From Robiginitomaculum sp. (GTDB lineage: Bacteria; Pseudomonadota; Alphaproteobacteria; Caulobacterales; Maricaulaceae), in assembly GCA_002733605.1 (NCBI GenBank), contig NVWK01000014.1, positions 1 through 64,000 of the forward strand: DNA of 64,000 bases, read 5' to 3'. The notes under the pieces were generated by a model. That model was given only the letters and a program-made list of their open reading frames with translations, was not told where the DNA came from and searched no databases. Both the position numbers and the translations under genes were made by a program. Below are positions 18,518 to 27,613 of the stretch, in pieces. Each line of letters opens with the position of its first letter. Within the stretch, counting starts at the first letter, position 1.

Positions 18518-18984
18518 ATATATCTCCAGTGCGGCCTGTGCGTGCTCGCCGGAATACATTGGGGCCCAATTGTAGGGGGAAACCAATCTCTGTGGCGAAC
18601 GTCGCTTTATTGAGCGGCCGTAATTGTGTTAAAATTTGTAATTTAAGTGCATGAAAAAATGCCAAGAAAGGCACGAACCCATTGTTTCCGACGTGAAATT
18701 CACGGGATATCCCGTGAGCGTTCTCACTGTTAGAAAATATGAATGTGCGCAAACCGTGCATTAAAATACCTATGATTTTGCTGTAATAGCAGTCTAAAAG
18801 GGCTGATTGTCGCCTATCGCGAGTCATAATATTGGCCCTTAGGGGCCCCTTTTTGCATAAGAACGTGCCTCTGCATAGCCTAATATGAAGAAAATAGGCC
18901 TATCTGCATGTTTCGGCTGCTTTTAAAGCGCAGACGGGGGCTTTGGTAACCTTCTGTCAAACCTATACAGGCATACCCGTTCAT
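18518..18984. other. Long divergent region: RNase E leader and amidase upstream region
   Basis: No gene is supported in these 467 bp. Contents: an 18-bp perfect palindrome at 18700-18717; a small stem TGCC/GGCA (18660-18673) that on the minus strand is followed by six T and so resembles a weak attenuator in the rne leader; and on the plus strand a GGCCC/GGGCC hairpin (18834-18847) followed by CCTTTTT, about 140 bp before amiC. E. coli rne has a roughly 360-nt leader through which RNase E controls its own mRNA. A comparable arrangement is plausible here. Confidence 0.5.
18700..18717. repeat. 18-bp perfect palindrome in the rne/amiC gap
   Basis: TCACGGGATATCCCGTGA is a perfect inverted repeat. 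As DNA it would suit a dimeric regulator; as RNA in the rne leader it would form an eight-pair hairpin. It lies 183 bp upstream of the rne ATG and 268 bp upstream of the amidase ATG. Confidence 0.7.
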
Positions 18985-20223
18985 ATGAAATTAACGACGA
19001 AAATCGGAGTTTTTCTTGTTTTGGGCTGGTGCCTGTTTGCAATAAAGGCGTTTGCAGGAGATGTGACGGGGATCAAGGTATCTGTCGTCGGGGTAAAAAC
19101 CAAAATCGAGATCAGAACCTCAGGCAAAATATCTGCAAAAGTGTTCGCATTAAAGGTCGGTGCACCAAGGATTGTGATCGATCTCGGCAATGCAAAATTT
19201 TCGCCGGCTTTACAACGCTTGGACCACAGTGTGTTTCCCGGTGCAGGCGGGGTCGCGCAAGTGCGTGCAGCCGCACGCGGGAAGACGGGGCTACGGTTGG
19301 TGGCGGACATGGCAATGCCGGTCCAATCAATGTCCTATGAATTTGAAAATGGTGTATTCAATGTCTGGATAACGGGCGAGGGGCAGGTCTCCGCCCAGAC
19401 ATCTATCTTGTCACCTATCTCATCGCGTATCATGAGGGGGATTGCCTACCCGCGTCTTAAGCCGCAATTGTGGGTGGAAAATGTCGTGGGTGTGCCGAGT
19501 CCGCACCTAAAAAATGCACGTTCGCGCATACGCATGCGCAAACCGGTGATTGTCATTGACCCCGGGCACGGAGGAAATGATCCTGGTGCGATTGGCATCA
19601 CCAAGGTCCGGGAAGAAATCGTCACACTTAAGGCTGCGCAGGAACTCCGCAGACAATTGTTGAAAACCGGAAGATACAGGGTCGTACTGACCCGGAATTC
19701 GGATGTGTATGTTAAGCACGAAAAACGTGTGCGCATTGCCCGTGAAGCTGGCGCAGATTTGTTCATCTCGTTACATGCAGACAGTCTCGAAAAAACCATA
19801 ATACGGGGCGCGTCCGTGTACACCCTCGCAGACCGAGCCCACAAGCGAGGGCAAAACCTTGTGAACACCCAAAACTGGATACTCGATGTTGATTTGGCTA
19901 GCCATTCCGAGGCGGTCGGGGATATTCTCGTCAATCTGGCCCAGCGAAAAACCTTGTCAAAATCCGCGCAATTTGCCGATATCCTCATCCCGCAGCTTAA
20001 AAAACGCACGGTGTTGCTGGGAAACACCCACAGACGGGCAGGGTTATATGTGCTGCTGGCACCTGATGTGCCGGCCATATTGCTGGAAATGGGGTTTTTG
20101 TCTAATAAAGAGGACGAGAAGCTTTTGAACACGTCGAAGCATCGGGCGAAATTGATGAAATCTGTCACAGAAGCCATCAATCTCTACTTCAAAAAACAAA
20201 CCACGTTACAGCGCGGCCTCTAA
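18985..20223 (+). CDS. amiC: N-acetylmuramoyl-L-alanine amidase (AmiC-type)
   Basis: Periplasmic zinc amidase that cuts the amide bond between N-acetylmuramic acid and L-alanine and helps separate daughter cells. A signal peptide (MKLTTKIGVFLVLGWCLFA) is followed by an AMIN domain (about 25-140), which targets the septal wall, and an Amidase_3 domain (about 185-405) with VIDPGHGGNDPGAIG (zinc His), FISLHADS and the catalytic Glu in ILLEMGFLSN. I start at ATG 18985 to give a proper signal peptide. mrcA follows on the same strand after 76 bp, a common pairing in alphaproteobacteria. Confidence 0.94.
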   Translation: MKLTTKIGVFLVLGWCLFAIKAFAGDVTGIKVSVVGVKTKIEIRTSGKISAKVFALKVGAPRIVIDLGNAKFSPALQRLDHSVFPGAGGVAQVRAAARGKTGLRLVADMAMPVQSMSYEFENGVFNVWITGEGQVSAQTSILSPISSRIMRGIAYPRLKPQLWVENVVGVPSPHLKNARSRIRMRKPVIVIDPGHGGNDPGAIGITKVREEIVTLKAAQELRRQLLKTGRYRVVLTRNSDVYVKHEKRVRIAREAGADLFISLHADSLEKTIIRGASVYTLADRAHKRGQNLVNTQNWILDVDLASHSEAVGDILVNLAQRKTLSKSAQFADILIPQLKKRTVLLGNTHRRAGLYVLLAPDVPAILLEMGFLSNKEDEKLLNTSKHRAKLMKSVTEAINLYFKKQTTLQRGL

Positions 20224-20299
20224 GTCCTATAGTTATGTGAATCGCAATTAGTCCCGATTGGGTCTTAATTCCGCCCTGATTACGGGCAAAAAGGCTAAA

Positions 20300-23188
20300 A
20301 TGAACACCCAGACCCTAGATACACCGCCACACCTGCCGCAAAATGATGGTGAGAATCCAGGAAAATTGCACCAGATATGGGCGTTTATCAAGCGTGTGCT
20401 TGTCTGGAAAAATATAAAACGGGCTTTGATTGCCGGATTTATTCTGGGGCTGTTTTTGTTCATTTTTGTAGTCGTCTATATCGTGCGGGCCACGCGCAAT
20501 TTACCAAGCATCGAATCGCTACAGCAATATTCACCAGCCGTGATGTCACGGGTGCATGCGGGCGACGGCAAATTGATCGCAGAATACGGCATAGAAAAAC
20601 GGGTGTTTGTCCCGATAGAATCCATTCCCAAGCAAATTCAATATGCCCTCGTCGCCTCGGAAGACCAGCGCTATTACACCCATGACGGCTTTGATCTGAA
20701 AGGCTTTACCCGGGCCATGGTTGCCAATCTGGGCCATGTCTTGAAAGGGGAGCGGTTTGAAGGTGGCTCCACGCTGACCCAGCAGGTTGCCAAACATTTC
20801 CTTGTGGGCAATGAGCGCAAGGCGGCGCGCAAAATCCGTGAAGTTTTTATCGCTCGCCGCATGGAAAAAGCGATCAGCAAGGATGAAATCCTCGAACTGT
20901 ATCTGAACGATATGTTTTTTGGGCGTCGGGCTTACGGCATTGCCGGCGCGTCCCTCAACTATTTTAACAAACCGCTGGATGATCTCACGCTCGGGCAAAT
21001 GGCGTATTTGGCCGGACTGGTAAAAGGGCCCAATAATTATCAGCCTGACAAAAACATGGAGAAGGCGATTAACCGTCGCAATTACGTGCTTAGCCGTATG
21101 GCGGCGGACGGATATATCACCGGGGAAGAGGCCGCAATCGCCAAGCAAGAAGACTTGGTTATCGCCAATCGTTTGTTTGGCGAGGAGTATTTGGCGGCAG
21201 AGTATTTCGTGGCCGAAGTTCGCAAACAGATAAATACATTATACGGCGAAAAACAGCTTAATGAGGGCGGCCTGTCCATTCGCACGACCCTTGATACCAA
21301 AATGCAGTTGGCGGCCCGCACCGCCCTACGCCGGGGTCTGGAAATGTATGATCGCCGTCATGGCTATCGCGGCCCTCTGGGGCGGCTGGATATGGACAAC
21401 AATAAAGACTGGCAAGAGGCACTAAAAGAATTTGAGACGCCACGTGATATTGCCCCATGGCAAATCGCTGTCGTGCTGAGTGCAGGCGCAGAAACGGCCG
21501 AACTTGGCTTTGTCGAAGGCGAAAACGGGACGCTCGGACTTGCCGATATTGATTGGGCCGGCAAAGCGCTTGCAGGCGGCAGAGTGGGCAATGAGCCGGA
21601 AACGGTTTCCGAAGTGTTGTCCAAGGGCGATATCATTCTTGTTCAAACCAAAGACACACCTAACAAGGAAGAAGTTGCAACCGAATATAACTTACGGCAA
21701 ATTCCCGAGGTCAATGGCGGCATTATTGCTATGGACCCGCATACAGGGCGGGTTTTGGCGCTGGTTGGCGGATATAGCTTTAATCAAAGCCAGTTTAACC
21801 GTGTCACCCAAGCCTACCGCCAACCGGGTTCGGCCTTTAAACCGTTTGTGTATGCGGCCGCACTTGACAGCGGATTTACGCCGGTCAGTCAGGTGCTCGA
21901 TGCCCCGTTTGTGATTGAACACAATGACCGTAATGAAAGTTGCGCAGAACTGGAAGAGCAGGGGCTTGTGGCGTTGCGTTTCGGGCAGGTGGACGAAGAT
22001 GGTCAAGCCTTGAGAGAAGCCGCAACACCTGATCCTGTTCCGTCTGAAATTACAGATTTGGAAAACCTTGATGGGGCTGAAGAGAAGGAATGCGGCCCGA
22101 GATATTACAAACCGGCCAATTTTAATGCTGGCAAATTTTATGGGCTTTCAACCTTGCGTCTGGGACTTGAAAAATCCAGAAATGCAATGACCGTGCGCCT
22201 TGCCAACGATATTGGCATGGGCATTATCGGACGCTATGGCCGCAATTTCGGCATTTATGATACGACCAAGCCGGAACTGGCATGGGCGCTGGGTGCAGGC
22301 GAAACCACATTATTGCGCATGGCGGCCGCCTATGCGGCCCTTGTCAATGGTGGTAAACGGGTGAACCCGACATTGCTGGACCGTGTGCAAGATAATAAAG
22401 GCCGAACTGTCTATATACATGATGATCGTGTGTGCCCCGAGTGCGCGGTGGAAGAGTGGGATTTCTCGGTGCCGCCCGAATTGCCCGACGAGAGAGAAAT
22501 CGTGCTCAGCCCCGTCACAGCCTATCAAATGACATCCATGCTGGAAGGGGTTGTCCAACGCGGCACAGGTCGCCAGATGTTGCGGCTCGGTCGCCCGATC
22601 GCCGGTAAGACCGGCACGACCAATGATTATAAAGACGCGTGGTTTATGGGCTTTTCGCCCGACCTCGTCGCCGGTGTCTATGTTGGTTATGATACGCCGC
22701 GTTCGCTCGGCACGGAAACGGGTGCAAAAGCGGCCGGGCCTATTTTCCGGTTCTTCATGGCGGACGTGTTGAAAAACAAGCCGAAAGTATCATTTCGTAT
22801 TCCCGAGGGTGTGCTTTTGGCGCCTGTCGACCAATTGACCGGAGAGGCCTCTTTTATCGGCGCCCCGGGCTTCATATACGAATCCTTCAAACCGGGTACA
22901 GAGCCACGTCTAGGGGGCACAAAACGTAAAATAAGCATTGGCGGCGCACAAAGCGGCTATACGGGTTATGATTTCGGTTTTGACAATGGGCAAAGGCGCA
23001 GGGATGAACAATCCGGACAAATCTCCAAGCTTGGGCCAAGCCCCGAACTTGGGCTAAGACCCGGGATTCCCGGGAATGGAAATTCTGTACCGGTTACAAA
23101 TCCTGTGACGCCGCAGATACAAAAACCAGCTCCAAAACAGCCAAAACCTCAAGAAGATGAGGTGGACTTGGACGATGGTCTGTACTAG
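20300..23188 (+). CDS. mrcA: Penicillin-binding protein 1A (bifunctional)
   Basis: Polymerises glycan strands and cross-links peptides of the cell wall. The 962-residue protein has a short cytoplasmic tail, one membrane helix (about 40-65), a GT51 transglycosylase (SEDQRYYTHDGFD, EGGSTLTQQVAKHFL), an OB-like middle region, and a transpeptidase with SxxK in GSAFKPF (about 510), SRN in EKSRNAMTVRL and KTGTT (about 770). The C-terminal tail is Pro/Lys-rich and probably disordered. An extra acidic segment around residues 545-600 lies between SxxK and SRN. The start is ATG 20300 (the frame is open from TTG 20258). It belongs with the amidase upstream. Confidence 0.97.
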   Translation: MNTQTLDTPPHLPQNDGENPGKLHQIWAFIKRVLVWKNIKRALIAGFILGLFLFIFVVVYIVRATRNLPSIESLQQYSPAVMSRVHAGDGKLIAEYGIEKRVFVPIESIPKQIQYALVASEDQRYYTHDGFDLKGFTRAMVANLGHVLKGERFEGGSTLTQQVAKHFLVGNERKAARKIREVFIARRMEKAISKDEILELYLNDMFFGRRAYGIAGASLNYFNKPLDDLTLGQMAYLAGLVKGPNNYQPDKNMEKAINRRNYVLSRMAADGYITGEEAAIAKQEDLVIANRLFGEEYLAAEYFVAEVRKQINTLYGEKQLNEGGLSIRTTLDTKMQLAARTALRRGLEMYDRRHGYRGPLGRLDMDNNKDWQEALKEFETPRDIAPWQIAVVLSAGAETAELGFVEGENGTLGLADIDWAGKALAGGRVGNEPETVSEVLSKGDIILVQTKDTPNKEEVATEYNLRQIPEVNGGIIAMDPHTGRVLALVGGYSFNQSQFNRVTQAYRQPGSAFKPFVYAAALDSGFTPVSQVLDAPFVIEHNDRNESCAELEEQGLVALRFGQVDEDGQALREAATPDPVPSEITDLENLDGAEEKECGPRYYKPANFNAGKFYGLSTLRLGLEKSRNAMTVRLANDIGMGIIGRYGRNFGIYDTTKPELAWALGAGETTLLRMAAAYAALVNGGKRVNPTLLDRVQDNKGRTVYIHDDRVCPECAVEEWDFSVPPELPDEREIVLSPVTAYQMTSMLEGVVQRGTGRQMLRLGRPIAGKTGTTNDYKDAWFMGFSPDLVAGVYVGYDTPRSLGTETGAKAAGPIFRFFMADVLKNKPKVSFRIPEGVLLAPVDQLTGEASFIGAPGFIYESFKPGTEPRLGGTKRKISIGGAQSGYTGYDFGFDNGQRRRDEQSGQISKLGPSPELGLRPGIPGNGNSVPVTNPVTPQIQKPAPKQPKPQEDEVDLDDGLY

Positions 23189-23230
23189 GTACTCCTTTCC
23201 AATATCCACCTTATAATTTGAAGACCCGTC

Positions 23231-24341
23231 ATGAGCGCTGAACACGAAAACCTTGCCGCCGAGATCAAGCAGTCTGTCCAACTGCTAAGGAGGCGTCTTT
23301 GACTGGGAGCAATCCCAGCGCCGCCTCGCAGAACTTGGTGCATTATCAGAACATCCCAAATTTTGGGATGATCCACAAAAAGCACAAGAGCTTATGCGCG
23401 AGCGGGGCCAGCTAGAACAAGCCTTCGAACAAATCGAGTTTTTGGAAACCGAACTGGCAGACACGCTCGACTTGGCCGAACTGGCCGAGATGGAAGACGA
23501 TGAAGCCGTCGGCGTCGAGGCGCTCGAGACCTTGAACGCGTTGCAAAAGACAGCCGCCAAAGCGGAGCTGGAAACATTATTGTCCGGCGAAGCCGATATG
23601 AATAATGCCTTTGTGGAAATCCATTCGGGTGCTGGCGGGACAGAGGCGCAGGATTGGGCTGCAATGTTGTTGCGCATGTATGTGCGCTGGGCCAATGCTC
23701 ACAAAATGAAGGTCGAAGTCTTGGAAGAACATGCAGGCGATGGCGCTGGCCTAAAATCTGCAACCATTCTCATTAAAGGCCATAATGCATTTGGCTGGCT
23801 GAAATCGGAATCCGGTGTGCATAGACTGGTGCGGATTTCGCCGTTTGATTCCAGTGCGCGCCGTCATACCAGTTTTGCTAGTGCATGGGTGTTTCCCGAA
23901 ATTGACGATAATATTGAAATAGATATCAATGAGTCCGAATGTCGGGTCGATACTTACCGTGCCTCGGGCGCTGGTGGGCAGCATATTAACAAAACCGACA
24001 GTGCCGTGCGGATTACCCACATGCCCAGTGGTATTGTCGTACAATGTCAAAATGACCGTTCACAACACAGAAACCGGTCTCAGGCTTGGGATATGTTGCG
24101 GGCGCGCCTCTATGAGCTTGAGCTGAAAAAACGTGAAGACAGTGCGCAGGCTGACGAGGACTCAAAATCTGAAATTGGCTGGGGGCGGCAAATTCGCTCC
24201 TACATCCTACAGCCCTATCAGCTGATCAAGGATTTGCGTACAGGCGTAGAAACTTCAGATGTCAACGGTGTGCTGGATGGAGATATAGATATATTCCTCG
24301 CAGCCTCTCTTGCGGCGAACATAGACGAGAGCGTGAATTAA
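23231..24341 (+). CDS. prfB: Peptide chain release factor 2, programmed +1 frameshift
   Basis: Recognises UGA and UAA stop codons and triggers peptide release. The zero frame starts at ATG 23231 and runs 23 codons to an in-frame TGA (23300-23302) in the classic context AGGAGG-CGT-CTT-TGA-C. After a +1 shift the frame continues from GAC (23301) to the stop at 24341, giving 369 residues. The shifted part includes FWDDPQKAQ, the anticodon-like SPF tripeptide (about 202) and the GGQ loop ([17 protein letters not shown], about 247). Without the shift the product is a 23-residue peptide. Scarcity of RF2 raises shifting, so the protein controls its own level. Annotation tools may wrongly start it at the internal ATG 23394. 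Confidence 0.97.
23288..23303 (+). promoter_or_regulatory. prfB recoding site
   Basis: An internal Shine-Dalgarno (AGGAGG, 23288-23293) sits three bases before the slippery CTT (23297-23299) and the TGA C stop context (23300-23303). The layout is the same as the E. coli site, with an even better anti-Shine-Dalgarno match. Confidence 0.95.
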
Positions 24342-24359
24342 GTTGCAAACAGGCAGGCG

Positions 24360-24839
24360 CTATTTTTTAGCGGCAACCTTATCCATTGGCGCCATAGGTG
24401 ATTGCGCTTGCGCCTGCGATTGTGGGACGACACTTGCCGTGCCTGCGGGCTTGGTCTTACGGGTACATGTCCCGTCAAAAAACGCACCATTTGCAATAGA
24501 GATATGATCTTGAAGAATATCTGCCAGTACATTTGCTGATTCAGCAAGCACGACACTACCAGCTTCAATTTTGCCGGTGACCTTACCAAGAACATGAACG
24601 GTTTCGGCCTTGATATTGCCGTTGACGGTGCCTTGTTCTCCAACTGTCAGAGTGAGGGCTTTTACATTGCCATCAAGGCGGCCTTCGATTTGCACATCGC
24701 CATCCGTGTTGATTTCACCCGTTATGACAAGATCACTACCAAGAATTGAGGGGGCTTTGGTCATAGAACGTCCTGTCGTTGATTTCCGTACTGGTTCAGC
24801 CGGTACTGGAGAAGGAGAAGGGGAAGGTTTATTGAACAT
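24360..24839 (-). CDS. bacA: Bactofilin (BacA-like)
   Basis: Cytoskeletal polymer protein of 159 residues. A Pro/Ser-rich N-terminal tail (1-30) precedes the bactofilin beta-helix (about 32-130), shown by spaced V/I-x-G/N repeats such as LVITGEINTDGDVQIEGRLDGNV and VTGKIEAGSVVL. Bactofilins polymerise without nucleotide, bind membrane and position wall enzymes. The start codon overlaps the end of the M23 peptidase gene by 11 bp, so the two are coupled. This matches the lmdC-bacA arrangement described for stalked/budding Hyphomonadaceae. The symbol is by analogy. Confidence 0.93.
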   Translation of the reverse strand: MFNKPSPSPSPVPAEPVRKSTTGRSMTKAPSILGSDLVITGEINTDGDVQIEGRLDGNVKALTLTVGEQGTVNGNIKAETVHVLGKVTGKIEAGSVVLAESANVLADILQDHISIANGAFFDGTCTRKTKPAGTASVVPQSQAQAQSPMAPMDKVAAKK

Positions 24840-26064
24840 ATTGGCCCGCTTTCAAAAATGTGGCAGGGTTTTGCCTGTTTTTCTCGAAGAAGATTTCGTA
24901 GTGAAGATGCGTACTCGTACTGCGCCCGGATGAACCCATGCCGGCAATTTTCTCACCTTTTTCTACAGATTGCCCACGTTTCACATTGGTTTTAGCCAAA
25001 TGGGCATACCGGGTTTTGAAGCCGTGGCCATGATCAATTTCCACAACACGTCCATAGCCGGACCGTCTGCCCACAAAGCTTACTTTCCCGTCCGCAGTCG
25101 CAACGATGGGTGCAAGCCGGTAGGAGGCCATATCAATGCCCGTATGCATGGTTGGGCGCTTGGTAAACGGGTCTTTACGACGTCCGTAAGGACTGGTCAG
25201 GTAGCTCTCGGCATCAATAGGGTGGGCCAAAGGCACAGAGGCAAGGGCTTTGTCCAGAGATTCAACCTCTGCTGCCCGCGCTTTTATACTTTCAAGATGG
25301 GGGAGGAAAGCGCCGGTTTTTACTTTGCCCTGATTCTCTGCCATGTCCCCGTTTTCATTTAACGAAACAAAAGGCCCGCCAACGCCATAACTACCATTTT
25401 TCAAAATATCTGAAAGCGGTAGGCCGGTGGCTCTTAAAATAGCCCGGTTTCTTTCAATCCGTGTTTGAATTTTTGCTTCGCCTTCAACCAGAATTTCATT
25501 CTGGTCGGCTTCAAGCCTGACCATTGAAGCATCAAGAATAGTCCCGGTCTGTAGAGTGCTACGTTGGCCAAAAGCCCTGCGGGGCTGACGTGCGACAACA
25601 TCTAACACAACCGGCGACATCAAAACATCGCTTCGTGCATACATAAGGGTATCAAGTTCTGTCTCGTCAATAGCAATGCCGCCCTGTGTCAGCATGGTGA
25701 CGATTGTATTGTGTTTTTGCTCGAAACTTTCGGCTGCCAGTTTGAATTCTGCCTGCTGTCGCCCCAAAAGTTCCTTGGCATCACTCACTTTTGCATCCAG
25801 ATTAACAAGGTGGCGATTAAATTCCTGTTTTTGTACCCGTAACTTCCGTGCGCCTGCCTCCATAGGGCTTTGACCCCAAAGAAATGTCGCGAATGTGAAG
25901 GTGGACCACATAAGTACAATGCCAACAACAGTGCTGATGATAAGTTGAGTCCGGGTCGTGAGCATGAAATAGTTTACCTGACCGCCTGTCCTATGTATGA
26001 ACTGGCGCTCTGGAAACAGCTTTAAAATGCGCTCCCTAACAGTGGTCATCGTGTCCGTTAACAT
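24829..26064 (-). CDS. M23 family peptidoglycan endopeptidase (LmdC-like)
   Basis: A bitopic wall hydrolase of 411 residues: short cytoplasmic N-terminus, one membrane helix (about 36-60), a coiled-coil periplasmic stretch (about 75-120) and a C-terminal LytM/M23 domain with zinc ligands in HTGIDMA (about 310) and HLHYE (about 385). All expected ligands (HxxxD and HxH) are seen, so it should be active. In the LmdC model the cytoplasmic tail contacts bactofilin, which localises the hydrolase. The overlap with the bactofilin gene supports this. ATG 26064 has AGGGG five bases upstream. Confidence 0.93.
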   Translation of the reverse strand: MLTDTMTTVRERILKLFPERQFIHRTGGQVNYFMLTTRTQLIISTVVGIVLMWSTFTFATFLWGQSPMEAGARKLRVQKQEFNRHLVNLDAKVSDAKELLGRQQAEFKLAAESFEQKHNTIVTMLTQGGIAIDETELDTLMYARSDVLMSPVVLDVVARQPRRAFGQRSTLQTGTILDASMVRLEADQNEILVEGEAKIQTRIERNRAILRATGLPLSDILKNGSYGVGGPFVSLNENGDMAENQGKVKTGAFLPHLESIKARAAEVESLDKALASVPLAHPIDAESYLTSPYGRRKDPFTKRPTMHTGIDMASYRLAPIVATADGKVSFVGRRSGYGRVVEIDHGHGFKTRYAHLAKTNVKRGQSVEKGEKIAGMGSSGRSTSTHLHYEIFFEKNRQNPATFLKAGQYVQ

Positions 26065-26206
26065 GTGTCCCCTTAACCTGACTTGGTTTCCCTATAGGAC
26101 AGATGTTTTAACAAATTTTCAAGAAAAAAGTGGGTTTTGCGGATAAAATTTAATATAACTGTTAAAAACCATGGTTAAGGTAGGCATAATGCGCGGCATA
26201 AACCGC

Positions 26207-27022
26207 TTATGGTTTATAAAAAGATAACGGTAAACCTGCCTTTTCCCGAGCTTCTTCATTAAATGGCGGCTTTAAAAGTCCCTTGAAGTGTTTGTCTAAT
26301 AATATTTTAAAATATTTTGCATTTTCTCGATTTTCCCGCTCACAAATATGCAAAAACCAGCGGGCACCCGCCGCAACATGCCCAATTTCCTCTTCGTAGA
26401 TTGTTTTAAGGATGTTTGCACTCCGAATGTCGTCCACCTTTTCAAGATTACGGATCATATTGGGGGTCACATCCAAACCGCGCGCTTCCAGAACCATTGG
26501 CGCGACAACCAGGCGGGCCGCAACATCATCCATAGTTGAAATCGCAGCCTCCCAGAGACCGTTATGGGCCGGGAAAGCCCCGTAATGAGACTCCAACTCG
26601 ATCAGGCGCGTATTGATCATGGTAAAATGCCGAGCCTCATCATCGCACACCCCCACCCAGTCCGTAATAAACTCGGCCCGCACCTCGTCTGCAATGCGCA
26701 GGTCTTGGGCGTAGCGGGCGACCATGTCGGCGGCGAGATTAATGGCGTTAAATTCGATATGGGCAATCGCGTGCAAAAGGGCACACCGGCCTTTTTGGCT
26801 GCCCAGCCTGCGCCGTCCCATATCCCGGGGTGAAACCAGCTCCGGTGCGTCCGGCCTACCGGGATGGGTCGGCGCTTCATTCTCTGCGCTCTTATCCTCT
26901 GGCCTGTCCCAACTCAGCGCATTTTCCCGCCAAAGCCGCGCCAGATCATGTGCGCGCGCCGTTTTATCATCGGGGGTATTGGCCACAAGAACCTGACAGG
27001 CGGCATGGTGAAGGGAGTGCAT
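26207..27022 (-). CDS. DUF455 ferritin-like protein
   Basis: A 271-residue helical protein of the DUF455 family with ferritin-like carboxylate and His motifs: IAHIEFNAINLAADM, CDDEARHFTMINTRL and TIYEEEIGHVAAGARWFL. The two E..H pairs are a likely di-metal site. The activity is unknown; an oxidase or hydroxylase role is possible. I start it at ATG 27022, 10 bp after the bcp stop, because the longer frame would overlap bcp. It is probably co-transcribed with bcp. Confidence 0.88.
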   Translation of the reverse strand: MHSLHHAACQVLVANTPDDKTARAHDLARLWRENALSWDRPEDKSAENEAPTHPGRPDAPELVSPRDMGRRRLGSQKGRCALLHAIAHIEFNAINLAADMVARYAQDLRIADEVRAEFITDWVGVCDDEARHFTMINTRLIELESHYGAFPAHNGLWEAAISTMDDVAARLVVAPMVLEARGLDVTPNMIRNLEKVDDIRSANILKTIYEEEIGHVAAGARWFLHICERENRENAKYFKILLDKHFKGLLKPPFNEEAREKAGLPLSFYKP

Positions 27023-27032
27023 ATTACGAGCT

Positions 27033-27500
27033 TCAAGACGCGTGGAGGCTACGCGCGGTGTCGAGCACATCTTGGGCATGGCCTTTCACCCGAACCTTGC
27101 GCCAGACATGGGCAATGCTGCCGTCTGCGGCGATCAGGAACGTCGCGCGCTCAATACCCATATACACCCGCCCATACAGTTTTTTCTCTACCCAAACACC
27201 GTAATCGCGGATCGTTTCTCCCTCTTCGTCAGAGGCCAGAGTGATGTTAAGCTGATATTTAGCCTTGAAATTATCGTGTTTGCGTGGTGAATCTTTGGAA
27301 ACGCCAATAATCTTAACACCTAGTGCATCAAACTCTGCTTTAAGTTCGCTAAATGCGATAGCTTCACTCGTGCATCCCGGCGTGTTATCTTTGGGATAAA
27401 AATACAGGACAACCATGTTTTCGCGCAAATTTGACAATGTGACAATCCCGCTACTGTCCGTAGATAGGTTGAAATCTGGGGCGATCTGTCCAATATCCAT
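27033..27500 (-). CDS. bcp: Thioredoxin-dependent peroxiredoxin Bcp
   Basis: Reduces hydrogen peroxide and organic hydroperoxides. The 155-residue protein has the peroxiredoxin-Q form: PDFNLSTDSSG, VVLYFYPKDNTPGCTSEAIAF with the peroxidatic Cys, and IGVSKDSPRKHDNFKAKYQL. The usual resolving Cys five residues later is absent (CTSEAIAF), so it is probably of the one-Cys or other resolving type. The start is ATG 27500 with AAGGATAAC upstream; the first 19 residues of the longer frame lack similarity. It is upstream of the ferritin-like gene in a two-gene unit. Confidence 0.94.
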   Translation of the reverse strand: MDIGQIAPDFNLSTDSSGIVTLSNLRENMVVLYFYPKDNTPGCTSEAIAFSELKAEFDALGVKIIGVSKDSPRKHDNFKAKYQLNITLASDEEGETIRDYGVWVEKKLYGRVYMGIERATFLIAADGSIAHVWRKVRVKGHAQDVLDTARSLHAS

Positions 27501-27539
27501 GATGTTATCCTTTTGTAATTTGGCCCATGTAGTACAGTG

Positions 27540-27606
27540 CCCTATGACACAGTTCATTATACGGCTCTATAGTACAATTATACGGCCCTATGACACAATT
27601 GTACGG
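27540..27606. repeat. Three 21-25 bp degenerate tandem repeats between bcp and the AsmA-like gene
   Basis: Units at 27540-27564 (25 bp), 27565-27585 (21 bp) and 27586-27606 (21 bp) share the form C-Y-CTAT-(A/G)-(A/G)-(C/T)-ACA-(A/G)-TT..TACGG. A partial fourth copy may lie at about 27524-27539. The third unit contains the palindrome ACAATTGT and reaches to one base before the first plausible downstream start codon. The array fills the whole divergent promoter space. Confidence 0.7.
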
Positions 27607-27613
27607 GATGTCT

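Noticed and set aside
18955..18960. Perfect TTGACA on the minus strand upstream of rne
   Set aside because: The following 15-19 bp positions are GC-rich (CCGTCT) with no -10-like hexamer.
26167..26176. AACCATGGTT palindrome followed by T on the minus strand, as a terminator of the ferritin-like gene
   Set aside because: It has no loop, only five A/T-rich pairs, and is likely chance.
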